A stretch of 64,000 nucleotides of DNA, taken from Bryobacteraceae bacterium. GTDB taxonomy: Bacteria; Acidobacteriota; Terriglobia; Bryobacterales; Bryobacteraceae. Numbering within the stretch: position 1 is the stretch's first letter; every line of letters starts with the position of its first letter. The stretch spans positions 1 through 64,000 of the forward strand of contig JAIEMJ010000002.1 of assembly GCA_019752335.1 (NCBI GenBank). The letters run 5' to 3'. Made by a program: the position numbers and the translations under genes. This document shows positions 8,011 to 17,087 of the stretch, piece by piece. The notes below the pieces were generated by a model that saw only the letters and a list, made by a program, of their open reading frames with translations, had not been told where the DNA came from and searched no databases.

Positions 8011-11000
8011 GTGCTGCACTCCTTAATCGACGCCTGTTTCCGGCAACGCTGGCTGGTGATGGCCGCGCTGGTAGCCGTCACCGCGCTGGGCCTCTACGTC
8101 GCGTTCACGCTCTCCGTCGACGCGTTTCCCGATCTCACGAACAATCAGATCACGGTGATCACCGAGGCGGGCCCGCTCTCGCCCACCGAGGTGGAAAGCC
8201 AGGTGACTTATCCGATTGAGACCGCGTTGATGGGCATCCCGAAGACCATGCAACTGCGTAGCGTCTCGAAGCTGGGGCTTTCCATTGTCACCGTGGTGCT
8301 GGACGATTCGGTGAACCTGTACTTCGGCCGGCAACTGGTGAATGAGCGCTTGCGCGAGGTCCGCGGGCGCCTGCCGCAGGGCATCGAGCCAACGCTGGGC
8401 CCCGTCGCGACGGCCTTCGGCGAGCTCTACCAATACACCATCGACAATCCGAACGTCACCCTGCTGGACCGCAAAACGCTGCAGGACTGGATCGTACGCC
8501 CGCAACTGCGCACCGTACCCGGCATCAGCGAAGTGAATGGCTGGGGCGGCTTTACGCGGCAGATCACCGTTGAGGTGGATCCCGCCGCGCTGCTGCGCTA
8601 CAACCTTTCCGCGCGCGACGTGGTGGAGCATCTGCAGGCCAGCAATGAGAACTTCGGCGGCGGCTTTGTGAATCAGAACGCCGAGCAATTCACCGTGCTC
8701 GGCACTGGCCGCTTTCGCTCCCTGGACGACATTGGCCAGGTGGTGCTGAGCGAACGCAACGGCGTGCCGGTGCTGGTGCGCGACGTCGCGCAGTTCCACG
8801 TGGAGGGCATGCTGCGCCAGGGCGCGGTGTTGCGCGACGGGCAAGGCGAGAGCGTCTGTGGCATGGCCATCATGCTGAAAGGCGAAAATTCCCGCGCCGT
8901 GATTGACCGGGTGAAGGCGCGCCTGGCCAGCCTGCGCTTGCCGCCCGGCACCAGCGTGACGGCCTTTTATGACCAAAGCGAAGTGATCAACATCACCGTC
9001 GACACGGTGCGGCGCAATCTGATTGAAGCGGGCCTGTTAGTGGTCACCGTACTAATGCTCTTTCTCGGCAATGTGCGCGCGGCGCTGATTGTGGCCGCCG
9101 TGATTCCGTTCTCCATGCTGTTCGGCTTCATGGGGATGGCGTTCTTCGGGGTGAGCGCGAACCTGATGAGCCTGGGCGCGATCGACTTCGGCATGATGGC
9201 GGACGGCGCCGTCGTGATGATGGAGAATTCACTGCGCCGCTTGCATGGCCGGCCTGGGGAACCGGATGTGCTGCGCGAGTCCGCGCGGGAGATGGCGCGC
9301 CCGATCCTTTTCGGCGTGCTGATTATCATCGCCGTCTATCTGCCGGTGTTCTTCCTCGAGGATTTGGAAGGCCGCATGTTCCGGCCGATGGCGATTACGG
9401 TGTGCGCGTCGCTGTTAGGGTCACTCGCCCTGGCGCTCACCGCCGTGCCGGTGGCCGCGAGTTATTTGTTCAAGGGCGACGTGAAGGAGAAGACCTACGC
9501 CTGGTACGAGTGGCTGGCGGCGCGTTACCGCGCCATCATCACCGCCGTGCTGCGGCATCCTTTCTGGCCCATTGCCTTCGCGCTGGTGCTGCTGGCGGTA
9601 GCGCTGGGCAGCGTGCCGTACCTGGGCACCGAGTTCATGCCGCGCCTGGACGAGGGCGCGATCATCATTCAAACCAAAGCGCTGCCCGGCATCAATTTAC
9701 CCTCCAGCGTCGCCGCGAGCGCGCGCGTGCAGGAGATCGTGATGCGGTTCCCCGAAGTGGGCCACGTGGTGACGAAGCTCGGCCGCCCGGACGTCGCCAC
9801 GGAGGCGATGGGCGTCTACGAAGCCGATGTCTACGTCGTGCTGAAGCCGGAGAGCCGCTGGATGAACGCCGAGCAGAAGGCGAATCTCATCGCGCGCATG
9901 GACACCGCGCTGCAGGCCATGCCCGGCATGGAGTTCAACTTCACCATGCCCATGGCGATGCGTTTGGACGAAACGGTGAGCGGCGTGAAGGCCGACGTGG
10001 CCATCAAGATCTTTGGGGAGGACTCGGCGAAGCTCACCGCTCTGGCGGACCGCATCAAGGCCGCCGTCGCCCCCGTAGCGGGCGTCGCGGACCTGCAGAT
10101 GGAGCTGAGCGAAGGCGTCGGCGAATTGCGCGTTGAGCCCCAGCGCGAGCGGCTGGCACGTTATGGGCTGACCATCCAGGACCTGCGCGACGCCGTCGAT
10201 TCCACCACCGGCGGCATGCGCGTGGCGGACTTCGTGGAAGGCCAGCGCCGTTATCCGCTGATGCTTCGTTTCCCTTCCAACTACCGCGCCGACCTGGAGC
10301 GCATGCGCAACCTGGTGCTGCGCGCGCCGGCGGGCGAGCAGGTCCGGCTGAGCCAGGTGGCCACCGTCGAGCGGCATCAGGGACCGGAAATCATCCAGCG
10401 GGAGAACGGGCAGAAACGCCTGGTAGTTCAGTTCAACGTCCGCGGGCGGGACCTGGGCAGCGTCGTCGGCGAGGCGCAGGCGCGTATCCAGCGCACGGTG
10501 ACGCTCCCGACGGGCTACTGGCTCGATTGGGGCGGCCAATTTGAGAATCAGCAGCGCGCCATGCGCCGCCTGTCGATCATTCTGCCGATCTCCATCACGC
10601 TGATTTTGGCCTTGCTCTACGCCACCTTCACGTCGCTGCGGCAATCGCTGCTCATCCTCTGCGCGGTGCCCTTTGCGCTGATCGGCGGCGTGGCAATGCT
10701 GTGGGTGCGCGGGATGAATCTAAACCTGTCGGCCGCCGTGGGCTTCATTGCGCTCTTCGGCGTCGCGGTGTTGAACGGCGTGGTGATGGTGTCGACGATG
10801 AACCATCTGCGGCAGACGGGCTTGGGCCTGCATGAAGCGGTGGTGGAAGGTGCGGTGGAGCGTCTGCGGCCGGTGTTGATCACGGCGCTGGTGGCGGTGG
10901 TGGGCTTTCTCCCGATGACGCTCTCGTCGGCGCCGGGCTCAGAGATTCAGCGCCCGCTGGCTACCGTGGTAGTGGGCGGTTTGCTCAGCGCGACGGTGCT

Positions 11001-11055
11001 GACGCTGTTCCTTTTGCCCGTGCTTTACCGGTCCGTCGTGGGCTTCCGCAAGTGA
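8011..11055 (+). CDS. Heavy-metal efflux RND transporter, CzcA/CusA family
   Basis: This 1014-residue proton-driven inner-membrane pump has twelve membrane helices, two large periplasmic loops and the usual early signature AFPDLTNNQITVITEAGP. In TM4 the motif DFGMMADGAVVMMEN carries D392, D398 and E405, the three acidic residues needed for proton-coupled transport in CzcA. CusA-type Cu/Ag pumps have a different motif here. By the Nies scheme this resembles the HME3-type divalent-metal group; that class call is from memory of the motif. The start is GTG at 8011, immediately after czcB. Its 3' end overlaps the convergent amidase by 31 bases. No metal regulator is adjacent. Confidence 0.95.
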   Translation: MLHSLIDACFRQRWLVMAALVAVTALGLYVAFTLSVDAFPDLTNNQITVITEAGPLSPTEVESQVTYPIETALMGIPKTMQLRSVSKLGLSIVTVVLDDSVNLYFGRQLVNERLREVRGRLPQGIEPTLGPVATAFGELYQYTIDNPNVTLLDRKTLQDWIVRPQLRTVPGISEVNGWGGFTRQITVEVDPAALLRYNLSARDVVEHLQASNENFGGGFVNQNAEQFTVLGTGRFRSLDDIGQVVLSERNGVPVLVRDVAQFHVEGMLRQGAVLRDGQGESVCGMAIMLKGENSRAVIDRVKARLASLRLPPGTSVTAFYDQSEVINITVDTVRRNLIEAGLLVVTVLMLFLGNVRAALIVAAVIPFSMLFGFMGMAFFGVSANLMSLGAIDFGMMADGAVVMMENSLRRLHGRPGEPDVLRESAREMARPILFGVLIIIAVYLPVFFLEDLEGRMFRPMAITVCASLLGSLALALTAVPVAASYLFKGDVKEKTYAWYEWLAARYRAIITAVLRHPFWPIAFALVLLAVALGSVPYLGTEFMPRLDEGAIIIQTKALPGINLPSSVAASARVQEIVMRFPEVGHVVTKLGRPDVATEAMGVYEADVYVVLKPESRWMNAEQKANLIARMDTALQAMPGMEFNFTMPMAMRLDETVSGVKADVAIKIFGEDSAKLTALADRIKAAVAPVAGVADLQMELSEGVGELRVEPQRERLARYGLTIQDLRDAVDSTTGGMRVADFVEGQRRYPLMLRFPSNYRADLERMRNLVLRAPAGEQVRLSQVATVERHQGPEIIQRENGQKRLVVQFNVRGRDLGSVVGEAQARIQRTVTLPTGYWLDWGGQFENQQRAMRRLSIILPISITLILALLYATFTSLRQSLLILCAVPFALIGGVAMLWVRGMNLNLSAAVGFIALFGVAVLNGVVMVSTMNHLRQTGLGLHEAVVEGAVERLRPVLITALVAVVGFLPMTLSSAPGSEIQRPLATVVVGGLLSATVLTLFLLPVLYRSVVGFRK

Positions 11056-12422
11056 AAGTCCGTGCGGTCCTCAACGGCCGCGGCGACGCGCAACACGCGC
11101 GCTTCTGACCAGACGGGTCCCATGATCTGCAGGCCCATCGGCATGCCCGCGCGCGAGAAGCCGCTCGGGATCGACATGGCCGGCAGCCCCAAAGCATTCG
11201 CGCCGCGCATCAGGCGCGTGGTGGCGAGGCGGGTATCTTCCTCTACGCCGTCAATCGTCACCGTGGCCGCGCCGATGGCGGGCGCCGTGATCGGCGTGCT
11301 GGGCGCGAAGAGGACGTCGCAAGCCGTGAAGAGCATGGCGAACTCACCACGGAAGCGTTCAATCGTGGCTTTGGCGTTCAGATAGTCAATGGCGGTGACG
11401 GTATGGCCGCGCTCGACGTTGGGCTTGACGGCTTGGCCCAGCAGGTGGCCACGGTCGGCGCGCGGGTCAATCGACTGCGTCGACTCCGGCAACTGCACGG
11501 TGAGCGTGGCTTGGTTGAGCGCCCGGACGTCGGGCACGTTCACTTCCAGGAGCGTGGCGCCGGCGGCGCGCGCCACCTGGGCCATGGCGTCGACGGCGGC
11601 GATCACTTCGGAGTCCGCGCGGTCGAAGTAGAAATTGCGCGGAATCCCGATGCGCACGCCTTCGAGCGAGAACGGCCCGGGCGGCGGCAGAAAATCTTCC
11701 CCTGGCATGGGGACCGTAGTGGGGTCGCGCGGGTCGTGGCCAGCCATCGCTTGCAGCAGGAGGGCGCAGTCGCGCACCGTACGCGCCAGCGGGCCCATGT
11801 GGTCGAGCGAATGCGCCAGCGGCAGGCAACCGAACATGCTCACGCGGCCATAGGTGGGCTTAATGCCGGCGACGCCGCAGTAGGACGCCGGAATGCGGAT
11901 GCTGCCGCCCGTGTCGGTGCCGGTGCCGCACAGCACCAGCCCCAGGGCCACCGCGGCGCCGGAGCCGCCACTGGAGCCGCCGGGAATGCGGGTGAGGTCC
12001 CAGGGATTCTTCACGCCGCCGAAGTGCTCGTTTTGCGAGGTGACGCCGTAGGCGAGTTCATGCAGGTTCAGCTTGCCCAGTGAGATGCAACCGGCGGCGG
12101 CCAGGCGCGAGACCACGGCGGCGTCGAAGTCCGGGATCCAATCCCGATAGATCAAGGAGCCGGCGGTGGTGGGAATCCCGCGCGTGGCGAAGAGGTCCTT
12201 GTGCGCAATGGGGATGCCATGCAAGGCGCCACGATCGCGGCCGGCCGCCAGTTCGGCGTCGGCGACGCGAGCGGCTTCCAGCGCCACTGCGGGCGTCAGC
12301 GTCAGGAAGGCTTTCACTTGCGGATCGAGCGCGGCGGTGAGCCGCAGACGTTCGGTGATCAGTTCAACGCAGGAGATTTGCCGCGCGCGCAAGGCGCCGG
12401 CGACGGCGAGGATGTTATCCAT
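11025..12422 (-). CDS. Amidase signature-family hydrolase (GatA-like)
   Basis: This 465-residue amidase has the Ser-cisSer-Lys triad: Lys in IAHKDLFATRG (about 74), the Gly/Ser-rich signature GGSSGGSGAAVA (about 145-156) and GTDTGGSIRIPA (about 168-180). It resembles the A subunit of the tRNA-dependent amidotransferase, but no gatB or gatC is nearby. It may be a stand-alone amidase for small amides instead. The ATG follows the stop of the zinc-ribbon gene by eight bases, so the two are probably one operon. Confidence 0.9.
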   Translation of the reverse strand: MDNILAVAGALRARQISCVELITERLRLTAALDPQVKAFLTLTPAVALEAARVADAELAAGRDRGALHGIPIAHKDLFATRGIPTTAGSLIYRDWIPDFDAAVVSRLAAAGCISLGKLNLHELAYGVTSQNEHFGGVKNPWDLTRIPGGSSGGSGAAVALGLVLCGTGTDTGGSIRIPASYCGVAGIKPTYGRVSMFGCLPLAHSLDHMGPLARTVRDCALLLQAMAGHDPRDPTTVPMPGEDFLPPPGPFSLEGVRIGIPRNFYFDRADSEVIAAVDAMAQVARAAGATLLEVNVPDVRALNQATLTVQLPESTQSIDPRADRGHLLGQAVKPNVERGHTVTAIDYLNAKATIERFRGEFAMLFTACDVLFAPSTPITAPAIGAATVTIDGVEEDTRLATTRLMRGANALGLPAMSIPSGFSRAGMPMGLQIMGPVWSEARVLRVAAAVEDRTDFHLRKPTTDR

Positions 12423-12430
12423 AATGAAAC

Positions 12431-13060
12431 TTAGGGGCGGGGCTCTTCGCCGCCCAGTAGCTTGGCGCCCATGGCGCCGCCGACGCTGCCCATCATGGCC
12501 AGCGTGACGAAGATGGTGGCTACCCCGAGCACTAGTTCGGCGGGTTGGTCCAGCATTTGGAAGTCGCCCGGCCTGCCGGCCTTCTCCATCTCCTTCTGCA
12601 TCGCGGACCGCACGGTGGGGTCGCTCAGTGCGAGGAACGTCAGGGTCATGAGCACCAACACAATCAGAAAGCTAAAGACGCCGGTGATCCAGCCCAGCCG
12701 CGCGCCGCTCAATACGGAAAGCGGTTTTCCGCTTCGCAAACGATAGAGATACACCGCGAAGAAGCCCGAGCCCAGCGCGAGCAGCAGCGAGGCAAAGCTC
12801 TGCAACGCCCCATTGCCCGCGACACCCGCGACGCCCAGCAGCAGCACTCCCAACCCCGAGGCGATCATGCTGACGCGCACCGCCAAGCCGTTTTGCAGGC
12901 TGATCTCCGCGAACGGATCGGCGGCGGCCTCCACCACAGGCAAGGGCGGCGGCATTTGCGCCGCCGCTACCGGTTCGTCTGGCCGCATCGGCCGTCCACA
13001 CTTATGACAGAAGCGCGCGTCGTCCGGAGGATAAGCGCCACACGTACACCGTTGGTCCAC
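12431..13060 (-). CDS. Zinc-ribbon membrane protein of unknown function
   Basis: The protein is about 209 residues. Residues 5-22 form a zinc ribbon (CTCG and CHKCGR, two Cys pairs). A Pro-rich linker follows and then four hydrophobic helices (about 60-85, 88-110, 125-147, 180-203). I chose GTG at 13060 rather than the longer frame to 13096. TATCCT lies six bases before it, and the longer frame would overlap the start of the divergent dehydrogenase gene. The ribbon may bind metal or a partner protein at the cytoplasmic face. No function can be named. Confidence 0.72.
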   Translation of the reverse strand: MDQRCTCGAYPPDDARFCHKCGRPMRPDEPVAAAQMPPPLPVVEAAADPFAEISLQNGLAVRVSMIASGLGVLLLGVAGVAGNGALQSFASLLLALGSGFFAVYLYRLRSGKPLSVLSGARLGWITGVFSFLIVLVLMTLTFLALSDPTVRSAMQKEMEKAGRPGDFQMLDQPAELVLGVATIFVTLAMMGSVGGAMGAKLLGGEEPRP

Positions 13061-13086
13061 GTCTTCAGGATATATCCTGGAAGGCA
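13061..13086. promoter_or_regulatory. Bidirectional promoter built on a 12-bp palindrome
   Basis: AGGATATATCCT (13067-13078) is a perfect palindrome, so TATCCT reads as a -10 hexamer on both strands. The minus hexamer is 6 bases from the GTG at 13060. The plus hexamer is 8 bases from the ATG at 13087, with GGAAGG in between. The two divergent genes are only 26 bases apart. Confidence 0.55.
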
Positions 13087-14055
13087 ATGGCCGCACACAC
13101 TGTTTTAGTTTTAGGAAACCCCACCGCCCGCCACCTGCGCTTGCTGGATCAGCTTCCGCCGGAAACCAACGTCGCCGTAGGCGAGACGCTGGAAGCCTTC
13201 GCGAACCTGGCGCCCCAAGCGGACGTCATCTTTCAAACCAGCACGGACTCGTCGCTCTGGCCCGCCCTCCACGCCATGACGCCCCAACTCAAGTGGGTGC
13301 ATTCGCTTTGGGTGGGCGTCGACAAACTGCTGACGCCCGAGTTTCTGGCGAGCCCGGTGCCGCTCACCAATGCGCGCGGGGCGTACTCGAAGTCCCTGGC
13401 CGAGTTCTGCATTCTCGGCATTCTTTTCCACGCCAAAAACGTTCGCCGCTTGCTACGGCAGGAAGCGGCGGCGCATTGGGAGAAGTTCGATTCCACCGAG
13501 ATTTATGGCCAAACGCTGGGCATCATCGGCTACGGCGACATCGGCAAGGAGATCGCCAAGCGTGGCCAGGGTATGGGGCTGAAGGTCCACGCGCTGCGCC
13601 GCAATCCGGCACAGTCCGTGGGCGATGCGGTGCTGGAAAAGAGCTACGGGCCCGGCCAGATGCACGAGATGCTCGCCGTTTGTGACTACGTGGCGCTGGC
13701 GCTGCCGCACACGCCGGACACAGTGGGCGTGATGGGTAAGCAGGAGTTTGCGGCGATGAAGCGCTCCGCCGTGGTGCTGAACGTGGGCCGCGGCACGGCG
13801 ATCAACGAGGCCGAGCTGATCGCGGCACTCGAAGCCGGCACGATTGCTGGCGCGGCGCTCGATGTCTTCGAGTCCGAGCCGCTGCCGGCGTCGAGTCCGT
13901 TGTGGAAGATGGACAACTGCTTCATCTCGCCGCATACGGCGGACAACACGCACACCTGGCTCGACGACTCGACGCAGATCTTTGTCGACAACTTCCGCCG
14001 GTATGCGGCGGGCGAGCCTTTGCGCAATATCGTCGATAAGCAGGCGGGTTACTGA
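13087..14055 (+). CDS. D-isomer-specific 2-hydroxyacid dehydrogenase
   Basis: This 322-residue NAD(P)-dependent dehydrogenase has the Rossmann motif GYGDIG (about 146-151) in LGIIGYGDIGKEIAKR. The catalytic Arg lies in VLNVGRGTAINE, the Glu in FESEPLP, and the His in FISPHTADN. It would interconvert a 2-hydroxyacid and a 2-oxoacid in the cytoplasm; the substrate is not predictable. It overlaps the next gene, a PLP ammonia-lyase, by one base (TGATG). A joint route in which the lyase makes a 2-oxoacid and this enzyme reduces it, or the reverse, is plausible but inferred. Confidence 0.92.
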   Translation: MAAHTVLVLGNPTARHLRLLDQLPPETNVAVGETLEAFANLAPQADVIFQTSTDSSLWPALHAMTPQLKWVHSLWVGVDKLLTPEFLASPVPLTNARGAYSKSLAEFCILGILFHAKNVRRLLRQEAAAHWEKFDSTEIYGQTLGIIGYGDIGKEIAKRGQGMGLKVHALRRNPAQSVGDAVLEKSYGPGQMHEMLAVCDYVALALPHTPDTVGVMGKQEFAAMKRSAVVLNVGRGTAINEAELIAALEAGTIAGAALDVFESEPLPASSPLWKMDNCFISPHTADNTHTWLDDSTQIFVDNFRRYAAGEPLRNIVDKQAGY

Positions 14056-15002
14056 TGAGCATCACCGCGCAGGACGTCCGCGACGCCGCGGCGCGCATTG
14101 CCGGCGCCGTCAAGCGGACGCCGGTGATCACCTCACACAGCCTCGATACGCGCGCCGGGGCCGCCTGCTTCCTGAAGTGCGAGAACTTTCAGACGTCGGG
14201 CTCCTTCAAGATTCGCGGCGCCACCAACTTCGCCCGGCAGATTCCCGTGGCGGACCGGCCGAAGGGCATCGTCGCCGTCTCCTCCGGGAACCACGCGCAA
14301 GCCGTCGCCATCGCCGCGCAAGCCCTGGGGATGCACGCCACCATCATCATGCCGAGCGACGCGCCGCAAGCCAAGCTGATCGCCACGCGCGACCGCGGCG
14401 CGGAGATCATCTCTTTCGACCGGCTCACCACCGACCGCGAAGTGCTCGCCCGTGAAGTGCTCGCCCGCACCGGCGGCACGTTCCTGCATCCCTTCGACGA
14501 CGAGCGCACCATGGCTGGCCAAGGCACCCTGGCACTGGAACTGCTGGAGGACGTGCCGGATCTCGATACGCTGCTGGTCTGCGTGGGCGGCGGGGGCATG
14601 ATCGCCGGCTGCGCCGTCATCGCCAAGTCGCTCGATCCGCGCATCCGTGTCTACGGCGTGGAGCCCGCGCTCGCCAACGACACTTATCTCTCCTTGCGCG
14701 CCAATGAACGCGTCGCCGTGGAGAACTCGCCCACCATCGCCGACGGCTTGCGCACCCCGAAGCCCGGCGCGAAGACGTTTCCGGTGGTGCAGCAATTGGT
14801 GGACGACATCCTGCTGGTCACCGAAGAGGAGATCAAGGCCGCCATGCGCTTCCTGCTGGAGCGGGTGAAGATCGTCGCCGAACCCAGCGGCTCGGTCTGT
14901 GTGGCCGCGGCACTCGCTGGGAAGTTACCCTCCGGTACTGGCCGCGTCGGACTGGTGGTCTCCGGCGGCAACGTTGATTTGGACGTCCTTTGCGCGGTGT
15001 AA
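14055..15002 (+). CDS. Threonine/serine dehydratase-family PLP enzyme
   Basis: This 315-residue fold-type II PLP enzyme carries its Schiff-base lysine, K52, in SGSFKIRG. The phosphate-binding loop GGGGMIAG lies near residue 180, and VSSGNHAQAVA is the substrate Asn loop. Its length matches the single-domain serine racemase, threo-3-hydroxyaspartate ammonia-lyase and catabolic threonine deaminase group. There is no C-terminal ACT domain, so feedback inhibition by isoleucine is unlikely. It is translationally coupled to the dehydrogenase gene in front. Confidence 0.9.
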   Translation: MSITAQDVRDAAARIAGAVKRTPVITSHSLDTRAGAACFLKCENFQTSGSFKIRGATNFARQIPVADRPKGIVAVSSGNHAQAVAIAAQALGMHATIIMPSDAPQAKLIATRDRGAEIISFDRLTTDREVLAREVLARTGGTFLHPFDDERTMAGQGTLALELLEDVPDLDTLLVCVGGGGMIAGCAVIAKSLDPRIRVYGVEPALANDTYLSLRANERVAVENSPTIADGLRTPKPGAKTFPVVQQLVDDILLVTEEEIKAAMRFLLERVKIVAEPSGSVCVAAALAGKLPSGTGRVGLVVSGGNVDLDVLCAV

Positions 15003-15003
15003 C

Positions 15004-15387
15004 TTACCGGTTTACGTGAATCGTTACCGCTACCGAGGGCTGCGCACCTGCGCGCGCCATACTCCAAATTGCCGCTAAGTCACTTACCGGCAGATTCTGA
15101 ATTTCCAGACGTAAGTTGCCGCCCGCGCCTTCGAGCGTCGCCATCGCCCAGCCGAGTAACTCCTGCTGTCGCAGCGGGTCCGGGCTCCACGCCGTCAGTA
15201 AGTACGACACCAACCAGGTTTCGCCCGTTTGCACGCGATAGAGGTACGCGGATAAGCCTTCCTCCATCGGACTCGTAAAGTCATCGGGTTGATACGCGCC
15301 AAACTGCGCGTAGGGAAAACGATCCCGGGGGCACTCGGCGTTCAGCAACCCGAGTAAGTCCGAAGTAGCTTGCGCGATGGAATTCAT
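15004..15387 (-). CDS. Small DUF4255 (Pvc16-like) domain protein
   Basis: This 127-residue protein resembles the DUF4255/Pvc16 N-terminal domain of contractile injection systems. The signs are GLSAYLYRV, then a core like LVSYLLTAWSPDPLRQQELLGWA, and an ending LPVSDLAAIWSMARAG before beta strands. The match rests on motif order recalled from the family, not on a search. It is shorter than the usual domain of about 180 residues. Its ATG overlaps the stop of the DUF885 gene by four bases, so the two are translationally coupled. No other injection-system gene is in the window. Confidence 0.5.
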   Translation of the reverse strand: MNSIAQATSDLLGLLNAECPRDRFPYAQFGAYQPDDFTSPMEEGLSAYLYRVQTGETWLVSYLLTAWSPDPLRQQELLGWAMATLEGAGGNLRLEIQNLPVSDLAAIWSMARAGAQPSVAVTIHVNR

Positions 15388-17069
15388 CGAGCCTCCGAAG
15401 AAAGTAAGATCTTGCGAATGAGCGGCAGGGGAATGCCGCCCTGACGAATAAACGTATCGTGGAAAGAGCGCAAAGTATAATTCGCGCCCCGCTCCTTGGC
15501 AAAATCACGCCGTAAGTCGTAAACCATTAGTTTACCCAAAGTGTAATAAAGGTAAGTGGGGTCGTAGGTGCCGCGCAGGGCCTCTTCGTGCGCGTTGGCC
15601 GGCTCCTGCCCGCCTTGTTCGACGAAGAACTTCGCCGCCTGGGCCACCGTCCACCCCGCCGTATGGAGCTTGATGCCGGCGATGTAACGGCAATCGCGCA
15701 GCAGCGCCTCGCTCAGTTGTGCCAGTTCCAGGCGCGGGTCGCCCCGGCCATAGCCTTGCTCGATCATCATCTGCTCGGCGTAGTGCGCCCAGCCCTCGGC
15801 GGTGGAATTGGTGGTGAGTAACTTACGCGTCTTCGTCGGGTAGCGCTCCGCGTACAGGAAATGCGCGTAATGGCCTGGAAACGCCTCGTGAATCGAAATC
15901 ATTTCGAGCACGGGCCGGTTGAAGAGGCGCAGATGCTCCGTGCGATGCGCGGCGGACCAGTCGCGTTCGGGCGGCGTGATGTAATAATAAGCCTCCGTCG
16001 CCCGCGTCTCAAAGGCGCCGGGCGAATCCATCGAAGCGAACGCGCCGTTGCGCGCGAAGGGCGGGGTCTCGGTGACGGTGGGCATTTTCTTCGTGGGCAG
16101 CGTGACGATCTGGTGATCCAGCAGAAACTTCTGCGTGCGCTCGAGCGTCGCGCGCGTGGCGGCGAGCAAGCCGGTTTCGTTCGGATGGTCGTCACCCAGT
16201 TGACGCATGCCGTCGCGGATGGAAGCGGCGCCGGAGAGTTGGCGAAAGCGCGCCTGGTCGCGCGCGAGCGTTTGTTCGCCGGTGCGGAGTAAGTCGCGCA
16301 AGGGCTGCTGGATCATCTCCTCGTGTTGCAGCTTGTGCAGAAACCTTACTTCGCCCAAAGCATAGGCGCCCGTGGAGCGCGGCAGTAACTCACGTTCCAG
16401 CCACTTGGCGGCGTCCTCCATGGTGCGCTGCGCGCGCAAGGCGGCTTTCTCCAAGCGCTCGCGCTCATCCACCGTCGCGAACGGCGCGGCCCAGCGAGGC
16501 ACGGTGTCGCGGAAGTAGCCGACGCTGCCCTGGGCCATGCGCAGCGCGAGTTCGGTAAACTCGCGCGGAGGTTGGCGCACGTTGGCCTTCATCGCCTCCA
16601 CGATGCGCGGCGCGGCCAGCATGCGCGTGATGACGAAGGGGATGCGTTCGCGGCCGGGCGCGAAGTCGCGCTTCAGCAGCGCGTCCACTCCTTCGCCCGG
16701 CACCGCGACGTAGAGCATCGGATTCGTCTCCCAAATGCGCTGCTCGCTGTGCGCGAAGATCTCCGCCGCCAGACGGGCTTGCAGAATCTCCGCGTCGACT
16801 GACTCTTCCGCCGACAGCGTCTGCTCCCGTAGCGCGGCCAGCCGCGCCGCCTGCGCGCGTAACTCTTCCAGGCGCGCGTCCAGCCGGGCGCGGCTGAGGT
16901 CCTCGGCGAATTCGTCGTACTGATGAATGCCGCTCAGCGTGCCAAACGTGGGCTCAAAGGCCAGCAGCGCGTTGAAATAGTCTTCCTCGAAGACCAAAAA
17001 GTCGTCCGCCGGTTTGCGTGTGCAGCCCAAAAGGAGGATTATGGAAAAGATCAGAGCCGCCAAACGCAT
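15384..17069 (-). CDS. DUF885-family lipoprotein, putative metallopeptidase
   Basis: The protein is about 561 residues, with a lipobox (SIILLLGC) right after the start and then the DUF885 domain. Near residue 390, ISIHEAFPGHYAHFLY holds HEAFPGH, an HExxxxH-like zinc motif typical of the family, with a later Glu in GWAHYAEQMM. It probably hydrolyses peptides or related bonds outside the cytoplasm. I chose the ATG at 17069 because TAAGAT precedes it by seven bases; ATG 17078 in the same frame is also possible. It is divergent from the PHP gene and coupled to the DUF4255-like gene downstream. Confidence 0.85.
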   Translation of the reverse strand: MRLAALIFSIILLLGCTRKPADDFLVFEEDYFNALLAFEPTFGTLSGIHQYDEFAEDLSRARLDARLEELRAQAARLAALREQTLSAEESVDAEILQARLAAEIFAHSEQRIWETNPMLYVAVPGEGVDALLKRDFAPGRERIPFVITRMLAAPRIVEAMKANVRQPPREFTELALRMAQGSVGYFRDTVPRWAAPFATVDERERLEKAALRAQRTMEDAAKWLERELLPRSTGAYALGEVRFLHKLQHEEMIQQPLRDLLRTGEQTLARDQARFRQLSGAASIRDGMRQLGDDHPNETGLLAATRATLERTQKFLLDHQIVTLPTKKMPTVTETPPFARNGAFASMDSPGAFETRATEAYYYITPPERDWSAAHRTEHLRLFNRPVLEMISIHEAFPGHYAHFLYAERYPTKTRKLLTTNSTAEGWAHYAEQMMIEQGYGRGDPRLELAQLSEALLRDCRYIAGIKLHTAGWTVAQAAKFFVEQGGQEPANAHEEALRGTYDPTYLYYTLGKLMVYDLRRDFAKERGANYTLRSFHDTFIRQGGIPLPLIRKILLSSEAR

Positions 17070-17087
17070 CCAATTCATCTTAACTAT

